From contig CAVSIE010000004.1 of assembly GCA_963728045.1 (NCBI GenBank), positions 310,001-374,000 on the forward strand: DNA of 64,000 bases, written 5' to 3'. This document shows positions 53,359 to 62,569 of the stretch, piece by piece. The translations under genes and the position numbers were made by a program. The stretch's first letter is position 1. Every line of letters starts with the position of its first letter. The notes below the pieces were generated by a model that worked only from the letters and a program-made list of their open reading frames with translations, did not search any database and had not been told where the DNA came from. Source of the DNA: VRUE01 sp963728045 (GTDB lineage: Bacteria; Actinomycetota; Thermoleophilia; Solirubrobacterales; 70-9).

Positions 53359-54566
53359 CGGGGGTCAAAGCTTATGAGCGCAGCCTCGATCAGGGCGACT
53401 GCCCGCTCGATCTGGGCGACATCGACCGTCAGTGGCGGCAGCAGCCGCAGCGTGCCGGGCTCGGGGACGTTGACGATCAGGCCGCGTCCGAGCAAGTCGG
53501 CGCCGACCGCGGCCGCGTCGATCCCACCTGCGAGGCCGACGCCGAGCATCAACCCCCGTCCGCGCACCTCCTCGACCCCGTCGAGGCTGAGCAGGGCCTC
53601 GCGCAGGGCCGCCCCGCGCTCGCGGACCTGGCGCAACAGCGCGGCGTCGTCGACGATCCCGAGCACCGCCAGCGCCGCTGCCGCGACGACCGGGCCGCCG
53701 GCGAAGGTCGACCCGTGGTCCCCGGGCTCGAGCACCTCGCCGGCCGCGGGCGAGGTGACGCAGGCGCCGATTGGCAGGCCGCCTCCGAGCGCCTTGGCGC
53801 TGGTCAGCACGTCCGGTCGCACCGGTGTCTGCTCGTATGCCCAGAGCGAACCGGTCCTTCCCAGTCCGGTCTGGATCTCATCGAGGATGAGCAGCGCGCC
53901 GACCTCGTCGCAAGCCTCGCGCGCGGCGAGCAGAGCCTCCTCACCGAGCGGGTAGACGCCGGCCTCGCCCTGGATCGGCTCGATCAGCACCGCGGCAGTG
54001 CTCTCCCCGACCGCCGACCGCAGGGCCGCCGCATCGTCGAACGGCACCGAGCGGAAGCCGGGCAGCATCGGCGCCAGGTCGGGGTTCTCGGCGAGCTTCG
54101 GAGTGGCCGAGAGGGCGCCGTAGGTGCGGCCGTGGAAGTCACGCTCGAAGCTGACGATCTCCGGCGCCTCGACCCCGCGCCGGTGGGCGTGCTTGCGGGC
54201 GATCTTGATCGCGCACTCATTGGCCTCGGTCCCCGAGTTGGAGAAGAAGACGCGACCCCCCAGGCTCGACTCGGAGAGCCGCTCGGCCAGCCGCACCATC
54301 GGCTCGGTGTAGAAGAGGTTGGAGGTGTGCATCAGCCGTCCGGCCTGCTCACGCGCCGCCTCCACCACGGCGGGGTGGCAGTGGCCGACCGAGCAGACCG
54401 AGATGCCGGCGAGGAAGTCGAGGTGCTCCTTCCCCTCCGCGTCCCAGATCAGGGCGCCCTCGGCACGGACGAACTCGACCGGCGCCCGGCGGTAGGTCCG
54501 CATCAGGTAGCGCTCCTCCAGCTTCTGCAGCTCCTCGAAGCCGAGCCCGGCCTCAGCCGCGCTCAC
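53355..54566 (-). CDS. argD: Acetylornithine aminotransferase ArgD
   Basis: PLP-dependent class III aminotransferase making N-acetylornithine from acetylglutamate semialdehyde. 403 residues. Marks include the opening RYLMRTYRRAPVEFVRAEGA, VFFSNSGTEANECAIKIARK, FERDFHGRTYGALSATPK, LLILDEIQTGLGRTGSLWAY, and the PLP Lys in LTSAKALGGGLPIGA near residue 250, with GDHGSTFAGGPVVAAAALA. The ATG overlaps the argB stop (GTGA/ATGA type, 4 nt). No frame break. Confidence 0.96.
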   Translation of the reverse strand: MSAAEAGLGFEELQKLEERYLMRTYRRAPVEFVRAEGALIWDAEGKEHLDFLAGISVCSVGHCHPAVVEAAREQAGRLMHTSNLFYTEPMVRLAERLSESSLGGRVFFSNSGTEANECAIKIARKHAHRRGVEAPEIVSFERDFHGRTYGALSATPKLAENPDLAPMLPGFRSVPFDDAAALRSAVGESTAAVLIEPIQGEAGVYPLGEEALLAAREACDEVGALLILDEIQTGLGRTGSLWAYEQTPVRPDVLTSAKALGGGLPIGACVTSPAAGEVLEPGDHGSTFAGGPVVAAAALAVLGIVDDAALLRQVRERGAALREALLSLDGVEEVRGRGLMLGVGLAGGIDAAAVGADLLGRGLIVNVPEPGTLRLLPPLTVDVAQIERAVALIEAALISFDPR

Positions 54567-55402
54567 GGCGTCACCATCGTGCCGATGCCGGCGTTGGTGA
54601 ACAGCTCCAGCAGGAGGCTGTGCGGCTTGCGGCCGTCGATGATGTGGGCCGACTGGGCGCCGCCCTGGATCGCGTCGACACAGGCCTGCAGCTTGGGGCG
54701 CATGCCACCGTCGATCCCGGCCAGTCCGTCCTCGACCTCGGCGACCGTGGCACGCGAGATCAGCGAGCCCTCGTCGGCGGCGTCCGCCAGCCAGCCCTCG
54801 ACGTCGGTGAGGAAGACCGCCTTGTAGGCGCCCAGGGCCGCGGCGACCTTGCCCGCCGCCTCGTCGGCGTTGATGTTGTAGGCGCGTCCCTCGCGGTCGG
54901 ATGCCGAAGAGGCGATCACCGGGATGTAGTCCTCGGCGATGTGGTTGAGCACGTCGACGTCGACGCGCTCGATAGAGCCGACGAAGCCGACCTGCTCGGC
55001 GTTGGGCACGGGCGCCACCTCGAACAGCCCCCCGTCGCCGCCGGAGAGGCCGACCGCCGGCTGCCCGTGGCGGTTGAGCCGCTGCACGATGTCGGAGTTG
55101 AGCTTGCCGAGCAGGACCATCCGCGCCACCTCGACCGTCTCCGCGTCAGAGACCCGCAGGCCCTCGTGGAAGCGCACCTCGAGGCCGAGCCGCTCCATGT
55201 ACTCGGTGATCTCGGGCCCGCCGCCGTGGACGACGACCGGGTTGAGGCCGACGTACTTGAGCAGGACGACGTCGGTGGCGAAGTCCTCGCGCAGCGCCTC
55301 CTCGCGCATCGCGGCGCCGCCGTACTTGATCACCACGGTGCGGCCGTGGAACTCCCTGATGTAGGGAAGCGCCTCGAGCAGGGTGTCGACGTTGGTGCTC
55401 AC
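54563..55402 (-). CDS. argB: Acetylglutamate kinase ArgB
   Basis: Amino-acid kinase phosphorylating N-acetylglutamate, often the arginine-inhibited step. 279 residues from the GTG at 55402 (STNVDTLLEALPYIREFHGR). Marks are VVIKYGGAAMREEALREDFA, VVVHGGGPEITEYMERLG, NRHGQPAVGLSGGDGGLFE, and YNINADEAAGKVAAALGAYK with LTDVEGW. An N-terminal helix typical of arginine-sensitive hexameric forms is partly present. It lies 10 nt after argJ. Confidence 0.95.
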   Translation of the reverse strand: MSTNVDTLLEALPYIREFHGRTVVIKYGGAAMREEALREDFATDVVLLKYVGLNPVVVHGGGPEITEYMERLGLEVRFHEGLRVSDAETVEVARMVLLGKLNSDIVQRLNRHGQPAVGLSGGDGGLFEVAPVPNAEQVGFVGSIERVDVDVLNHIAEDYIPVIASSASDREGRAYNINADEAAGKVAAALGAYKAVFLTDVEGWLADAADEGSLISRATVAEVEDGLAGIDGGMRPKLQACVDAIQGGAQSAHIIDGRKPHSLLLELFTNAGIGTMVTP

Positions 55403-55412
55403 GGGGTTCCTC

Positions 55413-56567
55413 TCATGTCGTGTACTCGGCGTTGATGCGGACGTACTCGTATCCGAGGTCGGAGAACCAGACGTGGGCGCGGTGCTCGCCGCGGTCCAGC
55501 CGCAGGCCGATCTCGGCCTCGGCGACATCCTCGCCGAGCTCCGCGTTCTCGATCGAGTCGGCGCCGATCTCCTCCAGGTCCTCGCCGGCCAGCGCCATCC
55601 CGGCGGCCTGGGCGATCCGGCCCCAGTTGGGGTCGCGACCGAAGAGCGCCGTCTTGACCAGGGGCGAGTTGGCGATCGCCCGGGCCACCCGCTCGGCCTC
55701 CTCCTGCGAGGCGGCGCCCTCGACCTCGACCCGCCCGACCCGCGAGGAGCCCTCGCCGTCGGCGACGACCTCCAGCGCCAGCTGCAGCAGCACCGCGTCC
55801 AGCAGCCCGCTTGGGAGCGGCGCCCCAGCGGCGCCGGTCGCCTGCAGCAGGACCGTGTCGTTGGTGCTCATCTGGCCGTCGACGGTGATCCGCTCGAAGG
55901 ACGCGGCTCCGGCAGCGCGCAAGGCCGAATCGGGATCGGAGATCACAGCGTCGGTCTGGACGAAGCAAAGCAGCGTCGCGAAGCCCGGCTGGATCATCCC
56001 GCCCCCCTTGGCCTGAGCCGAGACGGTGACGCCGCCGGCGCGCAGCGTGCAGCGCTTGGGCCAGCGGTCGGTGGTCATGATCGCTTCGGAGAAGGCGACG
56101 CCGCCGCCCTCGGAGAGGCCCGCGGCCGCGTCGCCGATCCCGCCGAGGACGGCGTCGATCGGCAGCGGCACCCCGATCACCCCGGTCTCGGCCACGGCGA
56201 CGGTCTCCGGCGACAGCCCGAGCTGCGAGGCCGCCGCGTCGACCATCGCGACCGCGTCGGCGTAGCCCTGCTCGCCGGTCTCGGCGTTGGCGTTGCCCGC
56301 GCTGACCACGGCGGCGCGGATCTCCCCTTGCCGGCAGCGGTCGCGGCAGACCCGGACCGGCGCCGCCGAGGAGGCGTTGCGGGTGAGCAGGATCGAGGAG
56401 GCCACCTCGGGCGCGTCGCAGACGACCAGCCCGACGTCGGTCTTGCCGCCGCCCTTGAGCCCGCAGTGGGCGGTCCCGGCCCGGAAGCCCGGCGCCAGCC
56501 CCGCCGGATCGAGCTCCTCGACTCCGGCGGGCGGCTTCACCCACCTCGATTTGAAGAACCCGCTCAC
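55413..56567 (-). CDS. argJ: Bifunctional ornithine acetyltransferase / acetylglutamate synthase ArgJ
   Basis: Recycles the acetyl group from acetylornithine to glutamate and may make acetylglutamate from acetyl-CoA. 384 residues from the GTG at 56567. The self-cleavage site before the nucleophile Thr lies in KGGGMIQPGFATLLCFV. Further marks are CDAPEVASSILLTRNASSAA, SAGNANAETGEQGYADAVAM, ANSPLVKTALFGRDPNWGRI and the C-terminal EYVRINAEYTT. The GTG overlaps the argC stop (GTGA), so argC and argJ are coupled. No frame break. Confidence 0.95.
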   Translation of the reverse strand: MSGFFKSRWVKPPAGVEELDPAGLAPGFRAGTAHCGLKGGGKTDVGLVVCDAPEVASSILLTRNASSAAPVRVCRDRCRQGEIRAAVVSAGNANAETGEQGYADAVAMVDAAASQLGLSPETVAVAETGVIGVPLPIDAVLGGIGDAAAGLSEGGGVAFSEAIMTTDRWPKRCTLRAGGVTVSAQAKGGGMIQPGFATLLCFVQTDAVISDPDSALRAAGAASFERITVDGQMSTNDTVLLQATGAAGAPLPSGLLDAVLLQLALEVVADGEGSSRVGRVEVEGAASQEEAERVARAIANSPLVKTALFGRDPNWGRIAQAAGMALAGEDLEEIGADSIENAELGEDVAEAEIGLRLDRGEHRAHVWFSDLGYEYVRINAEYTT

Positions 56568-57595
56568 GTCAATCCCTCCGCCTCGTCCAGCCCCAGCATC
56601 AGGTTGAGGCACTGCACGGCCTGGCCGGAGGCGCCCTTCCAGAGGTTGTCGATCGCCGAGAAGGCGAGCACCCTCCCCCGCTCCTCGACAGTCACGTAGA
56701 CATGGCACTCGTTCGTGTCGCGGACGTCGCGCAGGCCCGGCGGCGCCTCGACGAAGTGGACGAAGCGCTCGTCCGCGTAGCGCTCGCGGTAGAGGTCCTG
56801 GACCTCCTGCTTGGAGACCGGCTCGGCGCTCTGCGCGTAGCAGCTGGTCAGCTCGCCCTGGTCGAGCGGCAGCAGGTGCGGGACGAAGGTGACCGGGGCG
56901 GCGCCGCCCAGCGCCGCCAGCTCCTGCTCGATCTCGGGCCGGTGGCGGTGGCCCTCGGTCTTGTAGGGGAAGGCGTTCTCGTCCATGGTCACGTAGTGCA
57001 TCGCGTCGCCGCCGCCCCGGCCGGCGCCGGAGACGCCCTGCTTGGCGTCGATCACGACGTCGGCGAGCAGGCCGCGCTCGGCCAGCGGCGCCAGCGCCAG
57101 CACGCTCGCGGTCGGGTAGCAGCCGGGCACCGCGACCAGCTCCGCCTCCCGCAGCTGCTCGCGGTAGAGCTCGGTGAGGCCGTAGACGGCGCCCTCGAGC
57201 AGCTCCGGCGCGCCGTGCTCGCCGTACCAGCGCTCGTAGGTGGGCAGGTCGCGCAGCCGGAAGTCGGCGGAGAGGTCGACGACGACGACTCCCAGCCCGC
57301 GCAGCGCGGCGACGGTCGGAGCCGCGGCGCCGTGGGGGTAGGCGACGATCGCGGCGTCGACGCCCTCGATCCGGTCGAGGTCGAGCTCGGTCAGCTCCAG
57401 CGGCACCCGGTAGCGCGGGTAGAGGCGGTCGAGGCGGGCGCCGGCGTCGCTGCGCGAGGTGACGGCGACCAGCTCCAGGCGCGGGTGCCGCCAGACCAGG
57501 TGAGCCGCGAGCGCGCCGGTGAACCCGGAGGCGCCGGCGACCAGCACCCGCGCCGCGGGCTTGCCGTCGAGCGGCTGGGCGAAGTCCTCATTCAC
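56564..57595 (-). CDS. argC: N-acetyl-gamma-glutamyl-phosphate reductase ArgC
   Basis: NADPH-dependent reductase of arginine synthesis. 343 residues. The nucleotide motif is RVLVAGASGFTGALAAHLVW, the catalytic Cys lies in LVAVPGCYPTASVLALAPL near residue 147, and the His region is HRHRPEIEQEL. Other marks are VDLSADFRLRDLPTYERWYG and LPLDQGELTSCYA. The GTG start at 57595 overlaps the pheT stop by 8 nt, linking a tRNA synthetase operon to arginine genes. No frame break within argC. Confidence 0.95.
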   Translation of the reverse strand: MNEDFAQPLDGKPAARVLVAGASGFTGALAAHLVWRHPRLELVAVTSRSDAGARLDRLYPRYRVPLELTELDLDRIEGVDAAIVAYPHGAAAPTVAALRGLGVVVVDLSADFRLRDLPTYERWYGEHGAPELLEGAVYGLTELYREQLREAELVAVPGCYPTASVLALAPLAERGLLADVVIDAKQGVSGAGRGGGDAMHYVTMDENAFPYKTEGHRHRPEIEQELAALGGAAPVTFVPHLLPLDQGELTSCYAQSAEPVSKQEVQDLYRERYADERFVHFVEAPPGLRDVRDTNECHVYVTVEERGRVLAFSAIDNLWKGASGQAVQCLNLMLGLDEAEGLT

Positions 57596-60058
57596 GAAGC
57601 TTCCCCCCGATCTTCTCCAACTCGGCCGCGATCGAGCCGCGCAGGCCGGCGACCTCCTCGTCGGTGAGGGTGCGGTCGGCGGCGCCGAACTCGAGCCGCA
57701 GCGCCAGGCTCTTGCGGCCCGCGTCAAGCTGCTCGCCCGCGTAGAGGTCGAAGACCTCGGCCGCGCGCAGCAGCTCGCCGCCGCCCGCGAGCACCGCCTC
57801 GCGCACCGCGGCCGCGGAGATCGCCTCGTCGACGACCACGGCCAGGTCCTGGTAGGCGCCAGGGAAGGTGGTGAGGTCCTCGAAGGTCTCCTCCCCGCCC
57901 TGGACGAGGCGACCAGCGCCGCCAGCTCCAGTTCGAAGGCGACCGCCGCGTCGAAGTCCCACCCGCGGCAGACCAGCGGGTGCAGCTCGCCGATCCAGCC
58001 CGCCGCTGCGCCGCCCAGCTCCAAGCGCGCCGAGCGCCCGGGGTGCAGGAAGGGATCGCCGGAGGGCTCAAAGGAAGTGTCGAGGGAGAGCTCGGCGCCG
58101 AGCAGGCCGACGAGAGCCTCCAGCACGCCCTTGAGGGCGAAGAAGTCGGTGGCGGCCGTCTCGCCGCGCCACGAGATGGGCTCAAGCGGGCCGATCGCCA
58201 GGCAGCCGAGCCGGTGGGGCTCGGTGAACGGCGGCGGACGCTCGCCGGGGAAGCCGCCGGCCAGCGGGCTCTCACCGGGATCGCCGGCGCTCAGATAGAC
58301 CCGGCCCGACTCGAAGAGCGCGATCCGGTCGACCCCGCGCGCGCGGTTGCGCTGGGCGACGTCGAGCAGCGAGCCGAGCAGGGTCGTGCGCATCACCGAC
58401 TGGTCCTCGGACAGCGGGTTGGAGACGACGACGCCCTCGGCGCGCGGATCGCCGGCGGGGATCCGCAACCGCTCCGGCTCGCCGGGATCGGTGAAGCTCC
58501 AGCCGACGACCTCGTCGAAGCCGAGGTCCCGCATCGTGTCCTCGGCCCGGCGGCGCAGCCGCTGCTCGCGGTTGAGGCCGCCGACCTGGCCGGCGCCCGC
58601 CGGCAGCGTGCTGGGCAGGTGCTCGTCGAGCCCATGGACGCGCGCGACCTCCTCGATCAGGTCGACTTCGCGGGTGACGTCGTAGTGGCGGTCGGGCGGC
58701 GCCTCGACCTTCAGGTCCTCGCCGTCGGTCTCGACCCCGAAGCCGAGCCGCTCGAGGTAGGCGATCTGGTCCGCCTGCTCGATCGGCATCCCGAGCAGGC
58801 CCTCGACCCGCTCGCCGCGCAGGACGAGCCGGTGCGGGCTGGGAGCCTCGGCCGCGACGTCGATCGTCCCCGGCGCCAGCTCGGCGCCACAGAGCTCGAC
58901 CATCAGCCGCGAGGCGACCCGCTGCGCCCGCATGCAGAGCTCTGGGTGCAGCTGCTTCTCGAAGCGCGACGAGGCCTCGGAGCGGAGGCCGAGCATGCGC
59001 GAGGTGCGCAGGATGTTGGTCCCGTTCCAGTTGGCGACCTCGAGCAGGACGCTGGTCGTGTCGGCGGAGACCTCGGAGGTCTGACCCCCCATGATTCCGG
59101 CGATACCCGAGGGGCCGTTGCGGTCGCAGACCAGCACGGTCTCGGCGTCGAGGGCGCGCTCCTCACCGTCGAGCGTCGTCATCTTCTCGCCCTCGGTGGC
59201 GGTGCGAACCGTCAGCTCCCCGCCGGGCACCTTGTCGAGGTCGAAGGCGTGCAGCGGCTGCGCGGTGAGCAGCATCACGTAGTTAGTGATGTCGACGACG
59301 TTGTTGATCGGCCGCTGCCCGGCCGCTGCCAGCCGCGCCTGCAGCCAGGGCGGCGAGGGCGCGATCGTGACGTCGGTGAAGACGCGCGCGGTGAAGCGGG
59401 GGCAGAGATCGGGCGCTTTCACCTCGACCGAGGCGTAATCGCCCACCTCGCCGTTGCCCTCGGCCGGGGCGTCCTCTGCCCACGGCTCCGGGCCAAGCGG
59501 CGCGGCGCTGATCGCGTGCACCTCCCGCGCCACGCCGTAGACCCCGAAGCAGTCGACCCGGTTCGGCGTCAGCTCCAGCTCCAGCACCTGCTCGGCGATC
59601 GGCAGCACCTCGGCAAGCGAGGTTCCCGGCGCGAGGCCGTCGTCGTCGAGCACCATGATCCCCGGCGGCCCCTCCCCCAGCTCCAGCTCCGAGGAGGCGC
59701 AGATCATCCCGGCCGAGCGCACCCCGCGCAGCTTCGCTTCGCCGATCTCGTGCCCGCCCGGCAGCGTCGCGCCGGGGAGCGCCACCGGCACGGTCTGACC
59801 GGCGGCGACATTGGGGGCGCCACAGACGATCGTCCGCTCCCCGTCGCCGGTGTCGACGGTGCAGACGCTGAGCCGGTCGGCTTTGGGGTGCTTCTCGACG
59901 GCGAGCACCCGGCCGACGACGAAGGCCTCGGCGGAAGGCGGGCCGATCGTGCCGACCCGCTCGACCTCGGTGCCGGTCATCGCCAGCCGCTCGGCCAGCT
60001 CCTCGGCCGAGACGCCGGGATCGCAGTGCTCACGCAGCCACGCGTAGGGGACCTTCAT
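57588..60058 (-). CDS. pheT: Phenylalanyl-tRNA synthetase beta subunit PheT, one frame break
   Basis: Large subunit of the (alpha-beta)2 PheRS. About 823 residues. Domains in order: B1, an EMAP/OB tRNA-binding domain (AFVVGRVLAVEKHPKADRLSVC), B3/B4 editing domain (NNVVDITNYVMLLTAQPLHA), B5, a core catalytic-like domain (DLGFDEVVGWSFTDPGEPE) and a C-terminal FDX-ACB anticodon domain (FPGAYQDLAVVVDEAISAAA). The frame is lost near 57908; adding one C after CTGGTC restores ALVRLVQGGEETFEDLTTFP. This and the MFS gene are the only breaks that look like deletions. Start and stop overlap pheS and argC. Confidence 0.95.
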
Positions 60059-61113
60059 GAGAACTGCTCCAGCATCCGCACGTCGTTGTCGAAGAAGCGC
60101 CGCAGGTCGGGAACGCCGTGGCGCAGCATCGCGATCCGCTCCACCCCCATGCCGAAGGCGAAGCCCTGCACCCGCTCGGGGTCATAGCCGTTGCTCTCGA
60201 CGAAGCCGAGCACGTTGGGATCGACCATGCCGGCGCCGCCGACCTCGATCCAGCCGATTCCCTTGCAGAGGTTGCAGCGCCCGCCGTCGCCCAGCTCGCC
60301 CGTCCCCTCGCACTGGAAGCAGGAGACGTCGAACTCGACGCTGGGCTCGGTGAAGGGGAAGAAGTGCGGCCGCATCCGCGCCTCGCGGCCACCGCCGAAG
60401 ATCGCCCGCAGCATCTCTTCCAGAGTGCCCTGCAGGTCGGCGAGCGTGATTCCCTCGCCGATCGCCAATCCCTCGACCTGATGGAACATCGGCGTGTGGG
60501 TGGCGTCGGAGTCGCGGCGGTAGACCTTGCCCGGCATGATCGTGAAGATCGGCGGCGGCTGAGCCTCCATCGCCCGGGTCTGCACCGGCGAGGTGTGGGT
60601 GCGGAGGAGGACCTCCGGGTGCGACTGCACGTAGAAGGTGTCCTGGAGCATCCGCGCCGGGTGTCCCGGGGGGTGGTTGAGGGCGGTGAAGTTGTAGTAG
60701 TCGTGCTCGATCTCAGGGCCGTCTGCCACCCGGTAGCCGAGGCCGACCATGACGTCCTCGATCTGCCGCATGGTGCGGGTGATCAGGTGGGTGTGGCCGA
60801 CCGGGTGCGCCGGGGCGCCGGGCAGGGTGACGTCGATCCGGTCTCCGGCCAGCCGCGACTCCAGCTCGCTCGAGTCCAAGTCGGCGGCGCGCTGCTCGAG
60901 CAGCGCCTCCAGCGCCTGGCGCGCCTGGTTGGCGCCGGCGCCGACCTGGCCCCGCTCCTCCGCCGGCAACTCACCGACCCCGCGCAGGATCGAGGTCAGC
61001 TCGGACTTGCGGCCGAGGTAGTCGATCCGCAGCTCCTCCAGCTCCGCCGTGCCCGTGGCGGACTCGATCGCCGCCTCGGCCTCAGCCTGAATCTGAGCGA
61101 TCCGCTCAAGCAT
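60055..61113 (-). CDS. pheS: Phenylalanyl-tRNA synthetase alpha subunit PheS
   Basis: Catalytic class II synthetase subunit. 352 residues. An N-terminal coiled coil (residues 1-85) leads to motif 1, motif 2 (LLRTHTSPVQTRAMEAQPPP, with KVYRRDSDATHTPMFHQVEG), FFPFTEPSVEFDVSCFQCEG with a four-Cys zinc-binding-like loop (CFQCEGTG...CNLCKG), and motif 3 GFAFGMGVERIAMLRHGVPD. The stop overlaps pheT by 4 nt and the start overlaps the rlmB stop by 8 nt. No frame break. Confidence 0.96.
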   Translation of the reverse strand: MLERIAQIQAEAEAAIESATGTAELEELRIDYLGRKSELTSILRGVGELPAEERGQVGAGANQARQALEALLEQRAADLDSSELESRLAGDRIDVTLPGAPAHPVGHTHLITRTMRQIEDVMVGLGYRVADGPEIEHDYYNFTALNHPPGHPARMLQDTFYVQSHPEVLLRTHTSPVQTRAMEAQPPPIFTIMPGKVYRRDSDATHTPMFHQVEGLAIGEGITLADLQGTLEEMLRAIFGGGREARMRPHFFPFTEPSVEFDVSCFQCEGTGELGDGGRCNLCKGIGWIEVGGAGMVDPNVLGFVESNGYDPERVQGFAFGMGVERIAMLRHGVPDLRRFFDNDVRMLEQFS

Positions 61114-61825
61114 CTGGCTCAGCCTCCGGCATGGCGGGCGACGATATCCGCTCGGCGGCTATCGCAGCCGCGGCGGCGACGTTGAGCGACTCGGCGCCGC
61201 CGGCCTGCAGGGGGATCGTCACCTCGGTCTCGCAGGCCTCGAGCACCTGCTTGGGCAACCCCGTCCGCTCGGCGCCGAGGCAGACCGTCGCGACGGAGCC
61301 GAGCGCAGCCAACCCGGCGCCACCGTGGGCGACGAGCGCCGCGCGCGGGCCGGGAGTCTCCGCGACCTCGCCCCGCAGAGGCGGCCGGGCGAAGATCGAG
61401 CCCATGCTCGCCCGCACCGCCTTCGACGAGAAGGGATCGGCGCAGTCCGGGCCCAGCACGACGGCGCCGTCGAGCAGCGCGTGCGCGGTGCGGACGATCG
61501 TGCCCACGTTGCCTGGGTCGCCGACCCCGTGCAGGTAGAGGCAGGGCGGCTGCGGCGCCTCTGCCCAGCGTTGCGGCCAGACCGCGATCGCCCGCGTCCC
61601 CGAGCCCAAAGCCGAGACAGAAGCGAGCAGCTCCGGCTCGACCTCCTCGCCGCCAAGACCGCTGCCGGCGGCGGTGAGCAGGAAGCGCGGCTCCGCCCCG
61701 GCGGCCAGCCCGGCCTCGACCAGGTCCTCGCCCTCGCTGACGAAGAGGCCCTCGCGCTCGCGGTGCTTGCGCTCGCGCAGCTTGCGGACCAGCTTCAGCT
61801 TCTCGTTGTGGGGACTCTCGATCAT
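61106..61825 (-). CDS. SpoU/TrmH-family RNA 2'-O-methyltransferase
   Basis: SAM-dependent RNA ribose methyltransferase with a trefoil knot, 239 residues. The N-terminal substrate-binding domain has IESPHNEKLKLVRKLRERKH. The three SPOUT motifs are visible: GVGDPGNVGTIVRTAHALLD, TVCLGAERTGLP and IPLQAGGAESLNVAAAAAIA. The target could be 23S rRNA or a tRNA; the location between rplT and pheS is conserved in many bacteria, where it is called rlmB or a TrmH family gene. The ATG at 61825 is preferred. Confidence 0.9.
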   Translation of the reverse strand: MIESPHNEKLKLVRKLRERKHREREGLFVSEGEDLVEAGLAAGAEPRFLLTAAGSGLGGEEVEPELLASVSALGSGTRAIAVWPQRWAEAPQPPCLYLHGVGDPGNVGTIVRTAHALLDGAVVLGPDCADPFSSKAVRASMGSIFARPPLRGEVAETPGPRAALVAHGGAGLAALGSVATVCLGAERTGLPKQVLEACETEVTIPLQAGGAESLNVAAAAAIAAERISSPAMPEAEPDA

Positions 61826-61884
61826 CGGTGGCTCTGTGTCTCTGGAGTGTGTTCTTTCTTGTCGGCGGTTTCTTCTCCTGGAAC

Positions 61885-61912
61885 GAAAAAGCGGGCCGTT
61901 TTCACGACCCGC
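61885..61912 (-). terminator. Intrinsic terminator or attenuator after rplT
   Basis: On the minus strand GCGGGTCG and CGGCCCGC form an 8-bp stem (one G-U) around TGAAAA, followed by TTTTTC. It lies 27 nt beyond the rplT stop and 60 nt before the methyltransferase start, so it should at least partly separate rpmI-rplT from rlmB-pheST-arg. Confidence 0.75.
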
Positions 61913-61938
61913 CCGGGAAAGTGGAGTGTGGGTTGCGG

Positions 61939-62298
61939 CTAGGCGGCCGCACCCTCCCGGGCGAGCTCCACGAATCGGCGAAAGGCATCGTGGTCGGAGA
62001 CCGCGATCTCGGCCAGCATCTTGCGGTTGACCTCGACCCCGGCTTTGTCGAGGCCATGGATCAGTTCCGAGTAGCTCATGCCCTCGAGCCGCGCAGCGGC
62101 GTTGATCCGGGTGATCCAGAGGCGGCGGAACTCGCGCTTGCGGTTGCGCCGGTCCCTGTACGCGTACATCCCCGACCGCTGCACCTGCTCTTTGGCGAAG
62201 CGGTAGGAGGAGTGCTTGCGACCGAAGTAGCCCTTCGCTTCCTTGAGGACTTTGCGACGCTTCTTGCGCGCGTGGACTGAGCGCTTGACCCGGCTCAC
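61939..62298 (-). CDS. rplT: Ribosomal protein bL20
   Basis: 119-residue large-subunit protein needed early in 50S assembly. The sequence is a close family match: VKRSVHARKKRRKVLKEAKG, YFGRKHSSYRFAKEQVQRSG, YAYRDRRNRKREFRRLWITR, INAAARLEGMSYSELIHGL. Its ATG overlaps the rpmI stop by 4 nt. L20 often represses its own operon by binding the leader; no such leader was recognised in the short gap before rpmI. Confidence 0.97.
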   Translation of the reverse strand: MSRVKRSVHARKKRRKVLKEAKGYFGRKHSSYRFAKEQVQRSGMYAYRDRRNRKREFRRLWITRINAAARLEGMSYSELIHGLDKAGVEVNRKMLAEIAVSDHDAFRRFVELAREGAAA

Positions 62299-62495
62299 TT
62301 GCCGCCTCCGAGCAGGTGCCGCACCCGCGGCGCATCCGCCGGAGAGATCTCCACCGGCCGCGCCATCCGCCGCTTCCGCTTCGGCGACTTCTTCTCCAGG
62401 ATGTGGCTGGAGTTGGCGCGCCGGCCACGCAGCTTGCCGGTGGCGGTCTTGCGAAAGCGCTTCTTGGCGCCGGAATGGGTCTTCATCTTCGGCAT
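62295..62495 (-). CDS. rpmI: Ribosomal protein bL35
   Basis: 66-residue large-subunit protein. The start MPKMKTHSGAKKRFRKTATG is typical; SSHILEKKSPKRKRRMARPV follows. It is coupled to rplT by a 4-nt overlap. Normally infC lies directly upstream; here a wecB-like gene on the other strand occupies that place, so rpmI must use a promoter in the 74-nt gap 62496-62569. Confidence 0.96.
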   Translation of the reverse strand: MPKMKTHSGAKKRFRKTATGKLRGRRANSSHILEKKSPKRKRRMARPVEISPADAPRVRHLLGGGK

Positions 62496-62554
62496 CGGGA
62501 CGCGTATTGAAGCAGAAGCACGGGCACGCCTGGGGCCGGTGCCGCCTGCGCAGG

Positions 62555-62560
62555 TACGCT
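62555..62560 (+). promoter_or_regulatory. Probable -10 box TACGCT for wecB
   Basis: TACGCT lies 9 nt before the ATG at 62570, in the gap shared with the divergent rpmI gene. Confidence 0.4.
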
Positions 62561-62569
62561 GGCGCCGCG

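Noticed and set aside
57980..60187. 735-codon open frame opposite pheT
   Set aside because: Antisense shadow; pheT domains are clear on the other strand and the antisense product shows no family signature.
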